In this document: positions 1 through 8,395 of the stretch, in pieces | Numbering within the stretch: the first letter of the stretch is position 1 | Layout of the letters: each line of letters begins with the position of its first letter | Assembly: GCF_016031635.1 (NCBI RefSeq) | Contig: NZ_JACEGD010000015.1 | Span: forward strand, 1-64,000 | Reading direction: 5' to 3' | Origin: Bradyrhizobium diversitatis | GTDB taxonomy: Bacteria; Pseudomonadota; Alphaproteobacteria; Rhizobiales; Xanthobacteraceae | DNA: 64,000 nucleotides | Translations under genes and position numbers: made by a program | The notes under the pieces: model-generated | The model's database searches: none | Told to the model about the DNA's origin: nothing | The model's input: only the letters and a program-made list of their open reading frames with translations

Positions 1-231
1 GCTGCTGAGGTCGGCAAGGCCAACAGAAGCGGCCCACGCGGCTGTCGATCTCAACCCTCGTTCACCCAGACAATAGGCCAGCATCAGCCGAAGTAACGAC
101 ACCGCATCTGGAATTTGGCGCCGCCGCACGAAAGCCTTCGTCTGGCGCGCGCTTATCTCAAGCTGCGCAGCCCCGCCGAGCTGCGTAACCACTCTCGTCC
201 AGTCCTCGTTCAGAAGCGATTCGTCTGCCAT
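1..231 (-). CDS. IS4-type transposase, N-terminal part (cut by window edge)
   Basis: Translating the minus strand from the ATG at 231 gives 77 codons without a stop, running off the left edge. The product starts MADESLLNEDW and contains RRRQIPDAVSLLRLMLAYC followed by LRSTAAWAASVGLADLSS. This layout (basic patch, 'DAVSLLRL.LAYC', 'TAAWA...GLADLS') is what I recognise as the N-terminal region of IS4-family DDE transposases; the catalytic DDE part would lie beyond the window. A 10-bp inverted repeat lies just upstream (238-259), but I could not define the insertion-sequence terminus. The element may be complete or a relic. Confidence 0.72.
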   Translation of the reverse strand, partial: MADESLLNEDWTRVVTQLGGAAQLEISARQTKAFVRRRQIPDAVSLLRLMLAYCLGERGLRSTAAWAASVGLADLSS

Positions 232-237
232 CCCGCT

Positions 238-259
238 TTGGAATCACGTGTGATTCCAA
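238..259. repeat. short inverted repeat beside the transposase start
   Basis: TTGGAATCAC and GTGATTCCAA form 10-bp arms around a 2-nt centre, 7 bp upstream of the transposase ATG. It may be part of the insertion-sequence end or a promoter operator; the sequence does not decide between them. Confidence 0.4.
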
Positions 260-424
260 CACTCAAGAATAAACTTAACGCCTATGCGGTCTTCCCTGCG
301 CCCTCTTTCATTTTGAGGGTGAGGCATCGACGCAAAGCTCGGGCCAAACGCGCCGCGAGGATGCGAAGCTGCGTCTGCGATGGAAGATGCGAGCAAAAGA
401 AACGATGGTGCCGACCGCGCATTC

Positions 425-504
425 CGTCATTGCGAGCGCAGCGAAGCAATCCAGGGTCTCTCCGCGGTGGGATTCTGGATTGCTTCGCTGCGCTCGCAAT
501 GACG
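425..504. repeat. extragenic palindrome, family A, copy 1 (perfect)
   Basis: Two perfect 30-bp arms (425-454 and 475-504) flank a 20-nt spacer; each arm begins or ends with the 'cgtcattgcgagcgcagcga' type core. The same family recurs at 10451-10537 and 32896-32982, with a half copy near 39784-39804. It sits between genes and would fold into a long hairpin. Confidence 0.85.
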
Positions 505-539
505 ATGTTGGGACAGCTGCGCACGAGAACACCGCGCTC

Positions 540-674
540 GTGCCCCGGACGCAGCGCAGCGTCTCTTCGACGATGCGCTGCAGAGCCGGGGCCCATGCAT
601 CGGCGAGTGCTATGGCCTGCTGGGTCCCGGCTCTGCGCCGCAACGCTAAGGGCGTTGCAGCGCGTCCGGGACAC
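540..674. repeat. extragenic palindrome, family B ('ccccggacgc' type)
   Basis: The element opens with gtgccccggacgcagcg and closes with gcgcgtccgggacac. Inside it, gagccggggccca is mirrored by tgggtcccggctc. A related element is at 39622-39754. It directly abuts the 3' end of the DUF1127 gene, which ends at 684 on the minus strand. Confidence 0.7.
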
Positions 675-683
675 TGGACTCAC

Positions 684-920
684 TTATAGATACCGCGACA
701 GCTCGGCCTTGAACTGCCCGTACACCGCATCCTCGATCTGGCTGCGTGTGATGCCGATGTCGCGCAGGGCGCGGTCGTCGAGCTCGCTCAGCGTCTTGAC
801 GGCGGAGCGACGCTCCAGGCGATCGAACAGTGCATGCACGGCGTTGGCGAGCGCGCTGAAAAATCCGCCCGTCGAGGATGGGCGTAAACTCCGCCCGGCA
901 GTTTGCGATATCGTGGTCAT
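684..920 (-). CDS. DUF1127 (YjiS-like) small protein
   Basis: This 78-residue protein ends in the DUF1127 signature: a basic amphipathic helix (FDRLERRSAVKTLSELDD) followed by RALRDIGITRSQIEDAVY. DUF1127 proteins are small, arginine-rich alphaproteobacterial proteins; some short members act in RNA turnover and phosphate or carbon metabolism, but this 78-residue type is uncharacterised. The N-terminal 30 residues are low complexity. It is a single gene facing away from the MocR regulator, with about 190 bp between the two starts. A second DUF1127 gene lies at 54159-54449. Confidence 0.85.
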   Translation of the reverse strand: MTTISQTAGRSLRPSSTGGFFSALANAVHALFDRLERRSAVKTLSELDDRALRDIGITRSQIEDAVYGQFKAELSRYL

Positions 921-1056
921 TTTTCTTCTCCGGCCTGTCGTCCGCGCGGCGAAGCCAATGCCGTTGGCGCGGACGCTTGTGGGCGCCTGTACCTCATTTG
1001 CCGTCGAATTGCTCGCGCTCTTCTCGGCTCAATCGCGGGTCTTGATGGAACTTAAA

Positions 1057-1080
1057 TGCTCCGGTACATACCTCGGAGCA
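1057..1080. promoter_or_regulatory. candidate MocR operator (inverted repeat)
   Basis: TGCTCCG (1057-1063) and CGGAGCA (1074-1080) form a 7-bp inverted repeat with a 10-nt centre, ending 26 bp before the MocR ATG at 1107. MocR/GntR regulators commonly autoregulate from sites in this position. The role is inferred. Confidence 0.4.
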
Positions 1081-1106
1081 AGCAAAACATTGCTCTCGGT
1101 GCAATA

Positions 1107-2450
1107 ATGTCCAAGTTCGAGTACGTGAAGCTTGCCGATGCCATTGCGGCCGATATCACTAACGGCACGTTAAGGCCCGGCGACCGGCTGCCGCCGCAGC
1201 GCAATTTTGCCTATGACCGTGGCATCGCGGTCTCGACCGCGAGCCGGGTTTATACGGAATTGCTCCGCCGCGGCCTCGTGGTCGGCGAGGTCGGCCGCGG
1301 CACCTTCATCTCCGGCGACATCAGGCGCCAGGTCGAGACGATGCGCGAGCCGGCCGAGGCACGCATCAATTTCGAGGTCAATTACCCGCTGCTGCCCCAG
1401 CAATGGGCGATGATCGCCAAGAGCCTTGCGGGGCTCGAGCGCATCGACGCGCTCGAATCCGCGCTGCGCGTTTCGACCAGCACCGGCACCAGGAGCGCGC
1501 GCGTTGCTGCCGCCGCCTATCTCGCGCGCAAGGATTTTACGCCGCAGGCGGACCAGATCTTCTTCACCGCCAACGGCAAGCAATCGCTCGCGGCCGCGCT
1601 TGCGGCGCTCGTTCCAACCGGCGGCCGCTGCGGCGTCGAGGCGCTGACCTATCCATACGTCAAGAGCATCGCCGCGCGGTTAGGTGTGACGCTAGTCCCG
1701 ATTCCGATGGACGAGCACGGCGTGCGGCCGGATGCGATCCAGAAGGCGCATCGCGAGGCGCACCTGTCGGCGCTGTATCTCCAGCCCATCATCCAGAATC
1801 CGCTCGGCGTCACCATGAACGCGACGCGGCGCGCCGACATCATGCGCGTCGCCGAAAAGCTCGATCTTCCCATCATCGAGGACACCGTCTACGGCTTCCT
1901 CGCCGACGATACGCCGCTGGCCGCGCTCGGGCCGGACCGCTGCATCGTGATCGACAGCCTGTCCAAGAAGGTCGCGCCCGGCCTCGCGCTCGGCATCCTG
2001 GTCGCGCCGCCCCACTTGCGCGAAAGCGTCATGAGCGCGGTCCGCACCGGGGGGTGGATCGCCTCCGGACACGCGCTGGCGGCCGGGCAGCGGCTGATGG
2101 CCGACGGCACCGTCGCCGAGCTGACGCGCCTGAAGCGCATCGACGCGGCGCGCCGCCAGCAGACCGCCGCAAGACTTCTGGCCGGCTACCAGCTCGCCGC
2201 GGACGCGCGCTCCTATCATCTCTGGCTGACACTGCCGCCGCACTGGCGCTCGCAGACCTTCGTCGCCGCGGCGGCAAGGCGCGGCATCGCGCTGACGCCG
2301 TCCTCGACCTTCGCGATCGCGCATGGTCATGCACCAAACGCGGTGCGGCTCGCCCTCGCCCCGCCGTCGCCCGAGCAGCTCGATTCCGGCCTGCGCACGA
2401 TCGCCTCGCTGCTCGGCACCAAGGAAGAGGATTTCGACTCGACGGAGTAG
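1107..2450 (+). CDS. MocR-type regulator (GntR wHTH fused to aminotransferase-like domain)
   Basis: The 447-residue product has an N-terminal GntR winged helix (residues about 1-70: YVKLADAIAADITNG, LPPQRNFAYDRGIAVSTASRVY, GEVGRGTFI) and a C-terminal fold-type I aminotransferase-like domain. The latter shows the PLP motifs 'LQPIIQNPLGV', 'IIEDTVYGF' and the lysine in 'IDSLSKKVAPGL'. I chose the ATG at 1107 over the longer frame from 1056 because the domain begins there and an inverted repeat lies just upstream. MocR proteins sense PLP or amino-compound adducts and control nearby genes. No obvious target adjoins it, so it may control itself or a distant gene. Confidence 0.9.
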   Translation: MSKFEYVKLADAIAADITNGTLRPGDRLPPQRNFAYDRGIAVSTASRVYTELLRRGLVVGEVGRGTFISGDIRRQVETMREPAEARINFEVNYPLLPQQWAMIAKSLAGLERIDALESALRVSTSTGTRSARVAAAAYLARKDFTPQADQIFFTANGKQSLAAALAALVPTGGRCGVEALTYPYVKSIAARLGVTLVPIPMDEHGVRPDAIQKAHREAHLSALYLQPIIQNPLGVTMNATRRADIMRVAEKLDLPIIEDTVYGFLADDTPLAALGPDRCIVIDSLSKKVAPGLALGILVAPPHLRESVMSAVRTGGWIASGHALAAGQRLMADGTVAELTRLKRIDAARRQQTAARLLAGYQLAADARSYHLWLTLPPHWRSQTFVAAAARRGIALTPSSTFAIAHGHAPNAVRLALAPPSPEQLDSGLRTIASLLGTKEEDFDSTE

Positions 2451-2461
2451 CGATCCGCCCA

Positions 2462-2560
2462 GAGCGTTTTCAAGCGAAGTGGCTACCGGTTCGCGTGAAG
2501 AAAACGCGTCAAAACAAGAATCCAGAGCCCCGTTCCGATTCCATCGGAACGGGAAAGGCT
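2462..2560. repeat. extragenic repeat, family E, with 11-bp hairpin
   Basis: The element starts with gcgttttcaagcgaag and contains gaagaaaacgcgtcaaaac, both shared with the element at 26285-26344. It ends in a perfect 11-bp stem with a 3-nt loop (2529-2553). It lies between two convergent genes, the MocR regulator and the gene ending at 2563, so it could also work as a bidirectional terminator. Confidence 0.65.
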
Positions 2561-2562
2561 TT

Positions 2563-3144
2563 CTAAGGCAGCACGGACCGTGGTAACTGATCGAAACTGT
2601 AGCTCCGCGGCTTGTTGCGCCACACGAAGCCGCCGACCTGCCAGGCGAACAGCGCCGCGAAGCCGAGGATGAACAGCGCGCCGGCGAACTCGCCGATCAG
2701 AAGCGCGCGGATCAACAGCCCCGCCATCGCCACCGTCAGCACCGCCAGGAAAGCCAGCGCCGCCACATAGGTCTTGCGGCCCAAGCCGGCGGTCAATTCG
2801 GCCCGGCTGCCGGCCTGCGCCATCCGCGCATGCAGCGCGAGAATGAAATCGCGGAAGCCGCTGTCCTGCGGCGCCATCAGCGCCGCGGTCTGCCAGCTCG
2901 TCGAGAGGATCGCGATGCGCCCGCCGCCGGTGCGGCTGACATCGGCACGGAAGCGGTGCTGCTGCATCGAGACCGGCCGGAACGACAGCCGGATCGCCGA
3001 GATCTCGTCGTAGCGCCACAGGCCGGAGCGTCCGGCGATGTGCCAGGACAAACCCTCCTCCGTCAGCTCGAAACGATGCGCCGACCCGATCAGCGAGGCC
3101 TTGTAGGCGTAGCTCGTGGCCGCATCGGCTTCGGCTCCCGGCAT
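2563..3144 (-). CDS. conserved hypothetical membrane protein
   Basis: This 193-residue protein (start MPGAEADAATSYAYK at 3144; an earlier in-frame ATG at 3195 is possible) has a soluble N-terminal half rich in beta pattern. The stretch RFELTEEGLSWHIAGRSG followed by 'WRYDEISAIRLSFRPVS' resembles a PH-like membrane-associated module. Two predicted transmembrane helices follow at about residues 123-168, then a short tail. The function is unknown. It is divergent from the membrane gene starting at 3210, with only 65 bp between the starts, so they share a promoter region. Confidence 0.75.
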   Translation of the reverse strand: MPGAEADAATSYAYKASLIGSAHRFELTEEGLSWHIAGRSGLWRYDEISAIRLSFRPVSMQQHRFRADVSRTGGGRIAILSTSWQTAALMAPQDSGFRDFILALHARMAQAGSRAELTAGLGRKTYVAALAFLAVLTVAMAGLLIRALLIGEFAGALFILGFAALFAWQVGGFVWRNKPRSYSFDQLPRSVLP

Positions 3145-3209
3145 ATCGATCACAGGTCCTATTCGCGATTCGCTTGCGCGATCGCCCTCGCCCATCCTAC
3201 AAGCGAGGC

Positions 3210-3644
3210 ATGGCTGAGACGACGTTTTTTCCGCGCCGCCTGATTCTCGGCGCCGCTATGATCTCCGGCGTGCTGCTCGCGCTCGCGGTCCACATGCTGG
3301 GCGCGCGCTATGGCCTCGATCTCGGCGGCCTCTGGCGCTCCGACACGCATGAGTTCATGCCGACGGGCGCGGCGATCGCCTGGTGGCTGATCGCGACCGT
3401 CGGCTTCTCCGGCGGCTATTTCACGGCGAGCCTGATGCAGAGCGCCGTCTCCGGACAGATCCCGCAGCGGATGCGGCAATTCCTGATCGCGGTCGGCGTG
3501 CTCTTGCTTGCGGGAGCGGGCCAGGCGGCCTCTGCGCCGAGCCCGATCCCGACCGTCTCGGGCGTGCTGGCCGGGCTCGCCGCGCTCTGCCTCGGTGCCG
3601 TGATGGCGTTTTGCGGCGCGCATTTCGCGCTGCGCCGCGGCTGA
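3210..3644 (+). CDS. small integral membrane protein, function unknown
   Basis: This 144-residue protein has about four hydrophobic helices (ILGAAMISGVLLALAVHML, AIAWWLIATVGFSGGYFTA, FLIAVGVLLLAGAGQA, SGVLAGLAALCLGAVMAF). I chose the ATG at 3210 (MAETTFF) because the upstream extension to 3174 is basic and overlaps the divergent gene's leader. No family motif was recognised. Its 3' end abuts the convergent GGDEF/EAL gene (stop at 3649), leaving no room for a separate terminator. Confidence 0.7.
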   Translation: MAETTFFPRRLILGAAMISGVLLALAVHMLGARYGLDLGGLWRSDTHEFMPTGAAIAWWLIATVGFSGGYFTASLMQSAVSGQIPQRMRQFLIAVGVLLLAGAGQAASAPSPIPTVSGVLAGLAALCLGAVMAFCGAHFALRRG

Positions 3645-3648
3645 CCCC

Positions 3649-6048
3649 TTACGCCGATGCGCGCAGTCGCGGGCGGTCGAGCATCATTGCCACGTCCGAC
3701 GCCGGCCGCGGCTCGCTGAACAGATAACCCTGCGCCTGAGTGCAGCCTTCGCGCCGGAGCAGCTCGAGCTGCACGTCGTTCTCGACGCCTTCCGCCGTAG
3801 TGACGATGCCAAGGCTGCGGCCGAGGCCGGTCACCGCACGGATGATCGCCATGGAATCTTCGCGCGTCGCCAGCTCCGACACGAAGGAGCGGTCGATCTT
3901 GATCTTGTCGAACGGGAAGCTCCGCAGATAGCTCAGCGACGAATAGCCGGTGCCGAAATCGTCGAGCGAGATCCGCACGCCCATGGCGCGCAGCTCATGG
4001 AGGGTCGCGAGCGTCGCCTCGCTGTTCTGGAGCAGCACCGATTCGGTGATCTCGAGCTCGAGACGGCGCGCATCAATTCCCGAGGCGGCCAATGCGTCGG
4101 TCACGGACGCGATCAGGTTCGGGCTCTTGAACTGCACCGGCGACAAATTGACGGCGACATCGACGTCGTCGGGCCAAGTGACTGCGTCGGTGCAGGCGGA
4201 GCGCAGCACGAACTCACCGAGCTGAACGATGAGCCCGGTCTCCTCGGCGAGCGGAATGAAGTTGATGGGCGCGATCAGCCCGCGCTGCGGATGGTTCCAG
4301 CGCAACAGCGCCTCGAAGGCAACGACGCGACCGCTGGCGACGTCACGGATCGGCTGATAATAGACCTGAAACTCGTCGCGTTGCAGCGCCGCGCGCAGAT
4401 CCATTTCCAGGAGGCGCCGCGCTTGAGCGCGCGCATCCATGCCGGTCTCGAAGAAGCGATAGGTGCCGCGGCCATCCGCCTTGGCGCGGTAGAGCGCAAG
4501 ATCAGCGTTCTTCAGGAGCTCGTCCGGATTGCTGCCGTCCTGCGGCGACAGCGAGATGCCGATCGAGACGCCGATCACGATCTGATGGTCGTCGATCTCG
4601 TAAGGCGCCGAGATCACCTCGACGAGGCGCCCGGCAAGGGACCTCGCAGCGGTCTCCTCGGACCGCCCGATCTGGACCACCGCGAACTCGTCGCCACCCA
4701 GCCGCGCCACGGTGTCGTGCTCGCCGACGGTGGCCTTCAGCCTGCGGCCGACCTCCTTGAGCAGCGCATCGCCGATGGGATGGCCGAGCGAGTCGTTGAT
4801 GTCCTTGAAGTGATCGAGATCGAGACAAAGCACGGCGAGCTGGTCGCCCGATTTGGTCCGACGCAGTCCCTGCTCGAGCTCTTCGTGAAACAGCACCCGG
4901 TTCGGCAGGCTGGTCAGCGCATCATGGCGGGCCATGTGCGAGATCTTGGCCTGTGCCTCCAGCCATTCGGTGATGTCCTCGAAGGTCGCAACCCAGCCGC
5001 CGCCCTGCATCGGCTGGTTGACGACCCGGATGGAGCGGCCGAACCGGCTGACGACGTCGGTCGTGGTGCGGCCCTCGCGTGCGTCGGCGACGAGGCGCGC
5101 GAAGAATTCATCGGCGTCGCCCTGCCACTGGCCCTTTGCCTGCTCTTCCCTGAGCACGTCGACCAGTAGCCGACCGGTGAGCAGGATGTCGGTACGACGG
5201 AGCATCGCGGCGTAGCGCTCGTTGAACAGGATGATCTTGCCGTCGGCGTCGAACATGCACAGCCCCTGCGACATGTTCTCGAGAGCGCTGTCCAACACGA
5301 TCTGCTGGCGGCCCAATTCACCCTTGGCGCGGCGGTCGAGCAGCGCGGCCACGAGCGCAATGGCGATGATCGCGACCGCAGCGCCGGCGGTGAGGAAGGA
5401 CAGCGAGGCCGGTGGAATGGAGAGCCCGCTGATCGCGAGCGTCGGGTCCGGCGTCAGCAGCACTGCGCCCATCGCGGTGAAGTGATGCGCGACGATGGCG
5501 ACCGTGAGCAAGGCAGTCGCGCTCAGGGCATGACGAATGTCGTCGCCTCGGGCTGCCACGAACAGCGCGAGCGCTGCGAAGATGATGCCGAACAGCACCG
5601 AGGCGGCAACCGTGCTTCCGATCCAATCCACCCGTGCCGGCATCTCCAGGGCCGCCATGCCGGTGTAATGCATCGCCGCGACACCCGTGCCGACGATGGC
5701 GCCGCCGAGAACGATCCACACCGGGCGCGAGGACGCTACGGCGATGCTCAGCCCCACGAAGGTCACGGAGATCGCAAGCATCAACGAGAGAATTGTCACC
5801 GGGATGTTGTAGGCGCCGGCGCCGCCCGGCCCGTAGGCAAGCATCGCGATGAAATGCGTCGCCCAGATGCCACATCCGCTGACGGCCGCATCCAGGGCGA
5901 TCCAGGCCAGACGCCCGGGGCCGTGCGTGGCGCGTGCGCGCTGAAACAGGCTGATCGCAGCCGCGCTGGCGAGCAGACACACTGCGCCGCCAAGCGCGAC
6001 GAGTCGCCAATCATGCTCGTCGGTTAGACAGTAGAGAACTTGATACAT
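3649..6048 (-). CDS. MHYT-PAS-GGDEF-EAL cyclic-di-GMP signalling protein
   Basis: The 799-residue product starts with a seven-helix MHYT sensor carrying the three expected metal-ligand clusters (ATHFIAM near 63, MHYTGM near 125, HHFTAM near 188). A PAS-like segment follows (about 250-360, 'ALENMSQGLCMFDADGKI'), then GGDEF with intact 'RLGGDEFAVV' (about 450), then EAL with 'FEALLRW' and 'DDFGTGYSSLSYL'. MHYT domains are proposed to bind copper and sense O2, CO or NO. Both catalytic motifs look intact, so it could be a cyclase, a phosphodiesterase or both. It appears monocistronic and its 3' end abuts the convergent small membrane gene. Confidence 0.93.
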   Translation of the reverse strand: MYQVLYCLTDEHDWRLVALGGAVCLLASAAAISLFQRARATHGPGRLAWIALDAAVSGCGIWATHFIAMLAYGPGGAGAYNIPVTILSLMLAISVTFVGLSIAVASSRPVWIVLGGAIVGTGVAAMHYTGMAALEMPARVDWIGSTVAASVLFGIIFAALALFVAARGDDIRHALSATALLTVAIVAHHFTAMGAVLLTPDPTLAISGLSIPPASLSFLTAGAAVAIIAIALVAALLDRRAKGELGRQQIVLDSALENMSQGLCMFDADGKIILFNERYAAMLRRTDILLTGRLLVDVLREEQAKGQWQGDADEFFARLVADAREGRTTTDVVSRFGRSIRVVNQPMQGGGWVATFEDITEWLEAQAKISHMARHDALTSLPNRVLFHEELEQGLRRTKSGDQLAVLCLDLDHFKDINDSLGHPIGDALLKEVGRRLKATVGEHDTVARLGGDEFAVVQIGRSEETAARSLAGRLVEVISAPYEIDDHQIVIGVSIGISLSPQDGSNPDELLKNADLALYRAKADGRGTYRFFETGMDARAQARRLLEMDLRAALQRDEFQVYYQPIRDVASGRVVAFEALLRWNHPQRGLIAPINFIPLAEETGLIVQLGEFVLRSACTDAVTWPDDVDVAVNLSPVQFKSPNLIASVTDALAASGIDARRLELEITESVLLQNSEATLATLHELRAMGVRISLDDFGTGYSSLSYLRSFPFDKIKIDRSFVSELATREDSMAIIRAVTGLGRSLGIVTTAEGVENDVQLELLRREGCTQAQGYLFSEPRPASDVAMMLDRPRLRASA

Positions 6049-6292
6049 TACCGGCCCCTATCGACTCGCACTTGAGCCGACAGTGGTGGACGATCGGTAA
6101 CCGGCTACAAGCCTGTTCGGGGATTGGTGAATGGAAGATGTCTGTGATCGCTCACATTGTTGATCCTCGCGCCGGCGCACCGAGGCCGATCATCCCGGCT
6201 GGATGCCCCGCTTTCGCGGGGCATGACAGCGGATGAAGCGAGAAACAACGCGCCGCGCGGGCCACCGTGCGGCGCTTGTCAGCTGGACGCCC

Positions 6293-6799
6293 TCAGCTCG
6301 CCGCGCGCAGATTCACCTTGCTCTCGGCGAGCGTCGTCAGCTTCTTGTCGGTCGCCTTCTCCTCCTCCAGCGTCTTGGCGAGGATGCTGGCGCAGTCGTT
6401 GCGGCCGAGCTGCTTGGCCCAGGCGATCAGGCTGCCGTAGCGCACGATCTCGTAGTGTTCGGCGGCCTGCGCCGCGTTGATCAGTGCCGCGTCGAGCACC
6501 GCCTTGTCGGCGACTTCGCCGGCGGTCTCGTCGGCTTCCTCGATGATGCCGTCGATGGCCGGGCAGTCGACCGCCTTCACGGCGACGCCGTGCATCTTGA
6601 ACACTTCCTCAAGTCGAGCGACGTGCTGCTTGGTTTCCTCGAGGTGCGTCAAAAAGCCCTGTTTCAGCTGCGGATCGGTGGCCTTGCTTGCCATCTTCGG
6701 CAGCGCCTTGGTGAGCTGCTGCTCGGCGTAATAGATGTCCTGAAGCTGATGCACGAACAGGTCGTTCATGGTTTTGATGTCTTTTGTGAACAGTCCCAT
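6293..6799 (-). CDS. DUF892 (YciE/YciF) ferritin-like stress protein
   Basis: This 168-residue all-helical protein begins 'KDIKTMNDLFVHQLQDIYYAEQQL', the DUF892 signature, with further conserved Glu/His positions ('HLEETKQHVARLEEVF', 'AAEHYEI'). Family members form ferritin-like four-helix bundles and are induced in general stress responses; the biochemical role is unclear. A consensus EcfG-type promoter lies upstream (6892-6916), which fits stress control. It is a single gene. The region downstream (6060-6290) holds part of a 'catgcccgc' type palindrome near 6195-6236. Confidence 0.9.
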   Translation of the reverse strand: MGLFTKDIKTMNDLFVHQLQDIYYAEQQLTKALPKMASKATDPQLKQGFLTHLEETKQHVARLEEVFKMHGVAVKAVDCPAIDGIIEEADETAGEVADKAVLDAALINAAQAAEHYEIVRYGSLIAWAKQLGRNDCASILAKTLEEEKATDKKLTTLAESKVNLRAAS

Positions 6800-6891
6800 C
6801 GTTCCGATCCTCTCGGGGTTTCGGGAACATGGAGGCGCCGGCTTGCACGAAAAGCCGCATATTCCACCATGTTCGATTGCTGATGAAGCCT

Positions 6892-6916
6892 AACGAGCAC
6901 GCGGCATCGACGTTCC
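6892..6916 (-). promoter_or_regulatory. EcfG-type general stress promoter for the DUF892 gene
   Basis: Read on the minus strand this is GGAAC, 16 nt, CGTT, an exact match to the alphaproteobacterial EcfG (general stress sigma factor) consensus as I know it. The -10 element ends about 93 bp upstream of the DUF892 start at 6799. The match is seen directly; activity is inferred. Confidence 0.7.
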
Positions 6917-7228
6917 AGGAAGCGCCGAAGCCGCTTGCGCTGGAACAATGCGGACGGCGCCAGGATTTGAAATCATGTCGGCGCCCCAAACGCGCGAGCG
7001 GAGCCGGTTTCACGACTCATATGCTTAACGCGCATCCGATGTGAACCGCGTATGACAAAAGTGGCCGTCCAATGCAGAACCTATTGTTGTCAAGGGCTGC
7101 ACAAGCCGCTGATTTTGCCTTAAATGAGCTTGATCATGCCTAGCGATCGATGCCTGTCTTTGGCCATGATCGCGTCCGACCGGCCAATGCCTGGCCCGGT
7201 CGGTCTTTGCCCCCCGCCGGGAGGATGA

Positions 7229-8311
7229 ATGCACGGACTGCTGCCCGCGCTGAAACGCGGCTTCAAGAGATGGATCGGCTGGCGACGGCTCGGAATTGCC
7301 GCGAGCATCTTCATCATCGCCTTCGCGATCACCACGCTGGTGCGGACCCTCAAGGGCATCGATACCGGCGTCATCCTGACTGCGTTGACCGAGATTCCCC
7401 GCGGCAGTATCGGCCTGGCGGCGATCTGCGTCTTCTTCGCGTTCTGCACGCTGACCTTCTACGACTTTTTTGCGCTGCGAACGATCGGCAAGAAGCACGT
7501 GCCCTATCGCATCGCGGCGCTCTCCAGCTTCACGTCCTATTCGATCGGACACAACATCGGCGCGACGGTATTCACCGGCGGCGCGATCCGTTTCCGGATC
7601 TATTCGGACTACGGGCTCAACGCGATCGACGTCGCCAAGATCTGCTTCCTGTCGGGCCTGACCTTCTGGCTCGGTAACATCTTCGTGCTTTCGATCGGCA
7701 TGGCCATCCATCCGGATGCGGCCTCCTCGATGGATCAGCTCCCCTCCTCGCTCAACCGGTTGATCGCCCTCGGCGGCCTCGCATCGATCGGCGCCTATCT
7801 GGTCTGGCTCTGCATGGGCGAGAAGCGCCGCGAGCTCGGCCAGAAAGGCTGGAAGGTGGTGCTGCCCTCCGCACCGCTGACCCTGGTGCAGATCCTGATC
7901 GGCGTCGTCGATCTCGGCTTCTGCGCCACGGCAATGTACCTCTTGATGCCGGCCAATCCGCCGATCGACTTCATGTCGCTCGCGGTCGTGTTCATCCTGG
8001 CGACCCTGATCGGCTTTGCCAGCCACGCCCCCGGCTCGATCGGCGTGTTCGATGCCGCCATGCTGGTGGCGCTGCCCCAGTTCGGCCGCGAGGAACTTCT
8101 CGCCACGCTGCTGGTGTTCCGTATTCTCTATTTCGTGATCCCGTTCGGCCTTGCCATCTCGATCATGGGCACGCGCGAGCTCTGGATGAACGTGGTCGAG
8201 CCCTGGCAGGAGCGGCGGCGGCTGGCGGAGGCCTGCGCGCAGGCCAATCTGCCCAAGCAGGTGACACCGATGGAGCGGGAGCGGTTGCTGCGGCAGGCCA
8301 ACAAGCGCTAA
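7229..8311 (+). CDS. UPF0104 / LPG-synthase-type transmembrane protein
   Basis: This 360-residue polytopic membrane protein carries the flippase-like domain found at the N-terminus of MprF and in YbhN: 'SFTSYSIGHNIGATVFTGGAIRFRIY' (given here in two parts of the family pattern), and 'FASHAPGSIGVFDAAML' late in the protein. About seven to eight helices are visible. The soluble aminoacyl-phosphatidylglycerol synthase domain of MprF is absent, so lipid translocation or a related membrane role is more likely than synthesis. A GGAGG-type site lies just upstream. A second, divergent member of the family is at 62089-63048. Confidence 0.85.
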   Translation: MHGLLPALKRGFKRWIGWRRLGIAASIFIIAFAITTLVRTLKGIDTGVILTALTEIPRGSIGLAAICVFFAFCTLTFYDFFALRTIGKKHVPYRIAALSSFTSYSIGHNIGATVFTGGAIRFRIYSDYGLNAIDVAKICFLSGLTFWLGNIFVLSIGMAIHPDAASSMDQLPSSLNRLIALGGLASIGAYLVWLCMGEKRRELGQKGWKVVLPSAPLTLVQILIGVVDLGFCATAMYLLMPANPPIDFMSLAVVFILATLIGFASHAPGSIGVFDAAMLVALPQFGREELLATLLVFRILYFVIPFGLAISIMGTRELWMNVVEPWQERRRLAEACAQANLPKQVTPMERERLLRQANKR

Positions 8312-8395
8312 GGCAGCCGGCGCAGACAAAGGTTGCGGGCGGCGGAGCAATGCTCTCTTATTTCCGCCTCAACTTTGCCGTTGAAGACCCGGGCC

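Larger units (their letters stand above)
260..683. other. intergenic region made mostly of extragenic palindromes
   Basis: No convincing gene is seen in this 420-bp stretch. Open frames crossing it have no recognisable domain and run through palindromic repeats. It holds two repeat elements (425-504 and 540-674, listed separately), plus unassigned sequence around 300-420 with a small CCCTC/GAGGG hairpin. Confidence 0.6.

Noticed and set aside
115..1107. A 330-codon plus-strand frame at the start of the window
   Set aside because: It runs through two palindromic repeats, and antisense to the transposase start and the DUF1127 gene. No domain is visible.
7025..8350. A 441-codon minus-strand frame over the UPF0104 gene
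   Set aside because: The hydrophilic His/Asp/Arg-rich product is the antisense image of a membrane protein.
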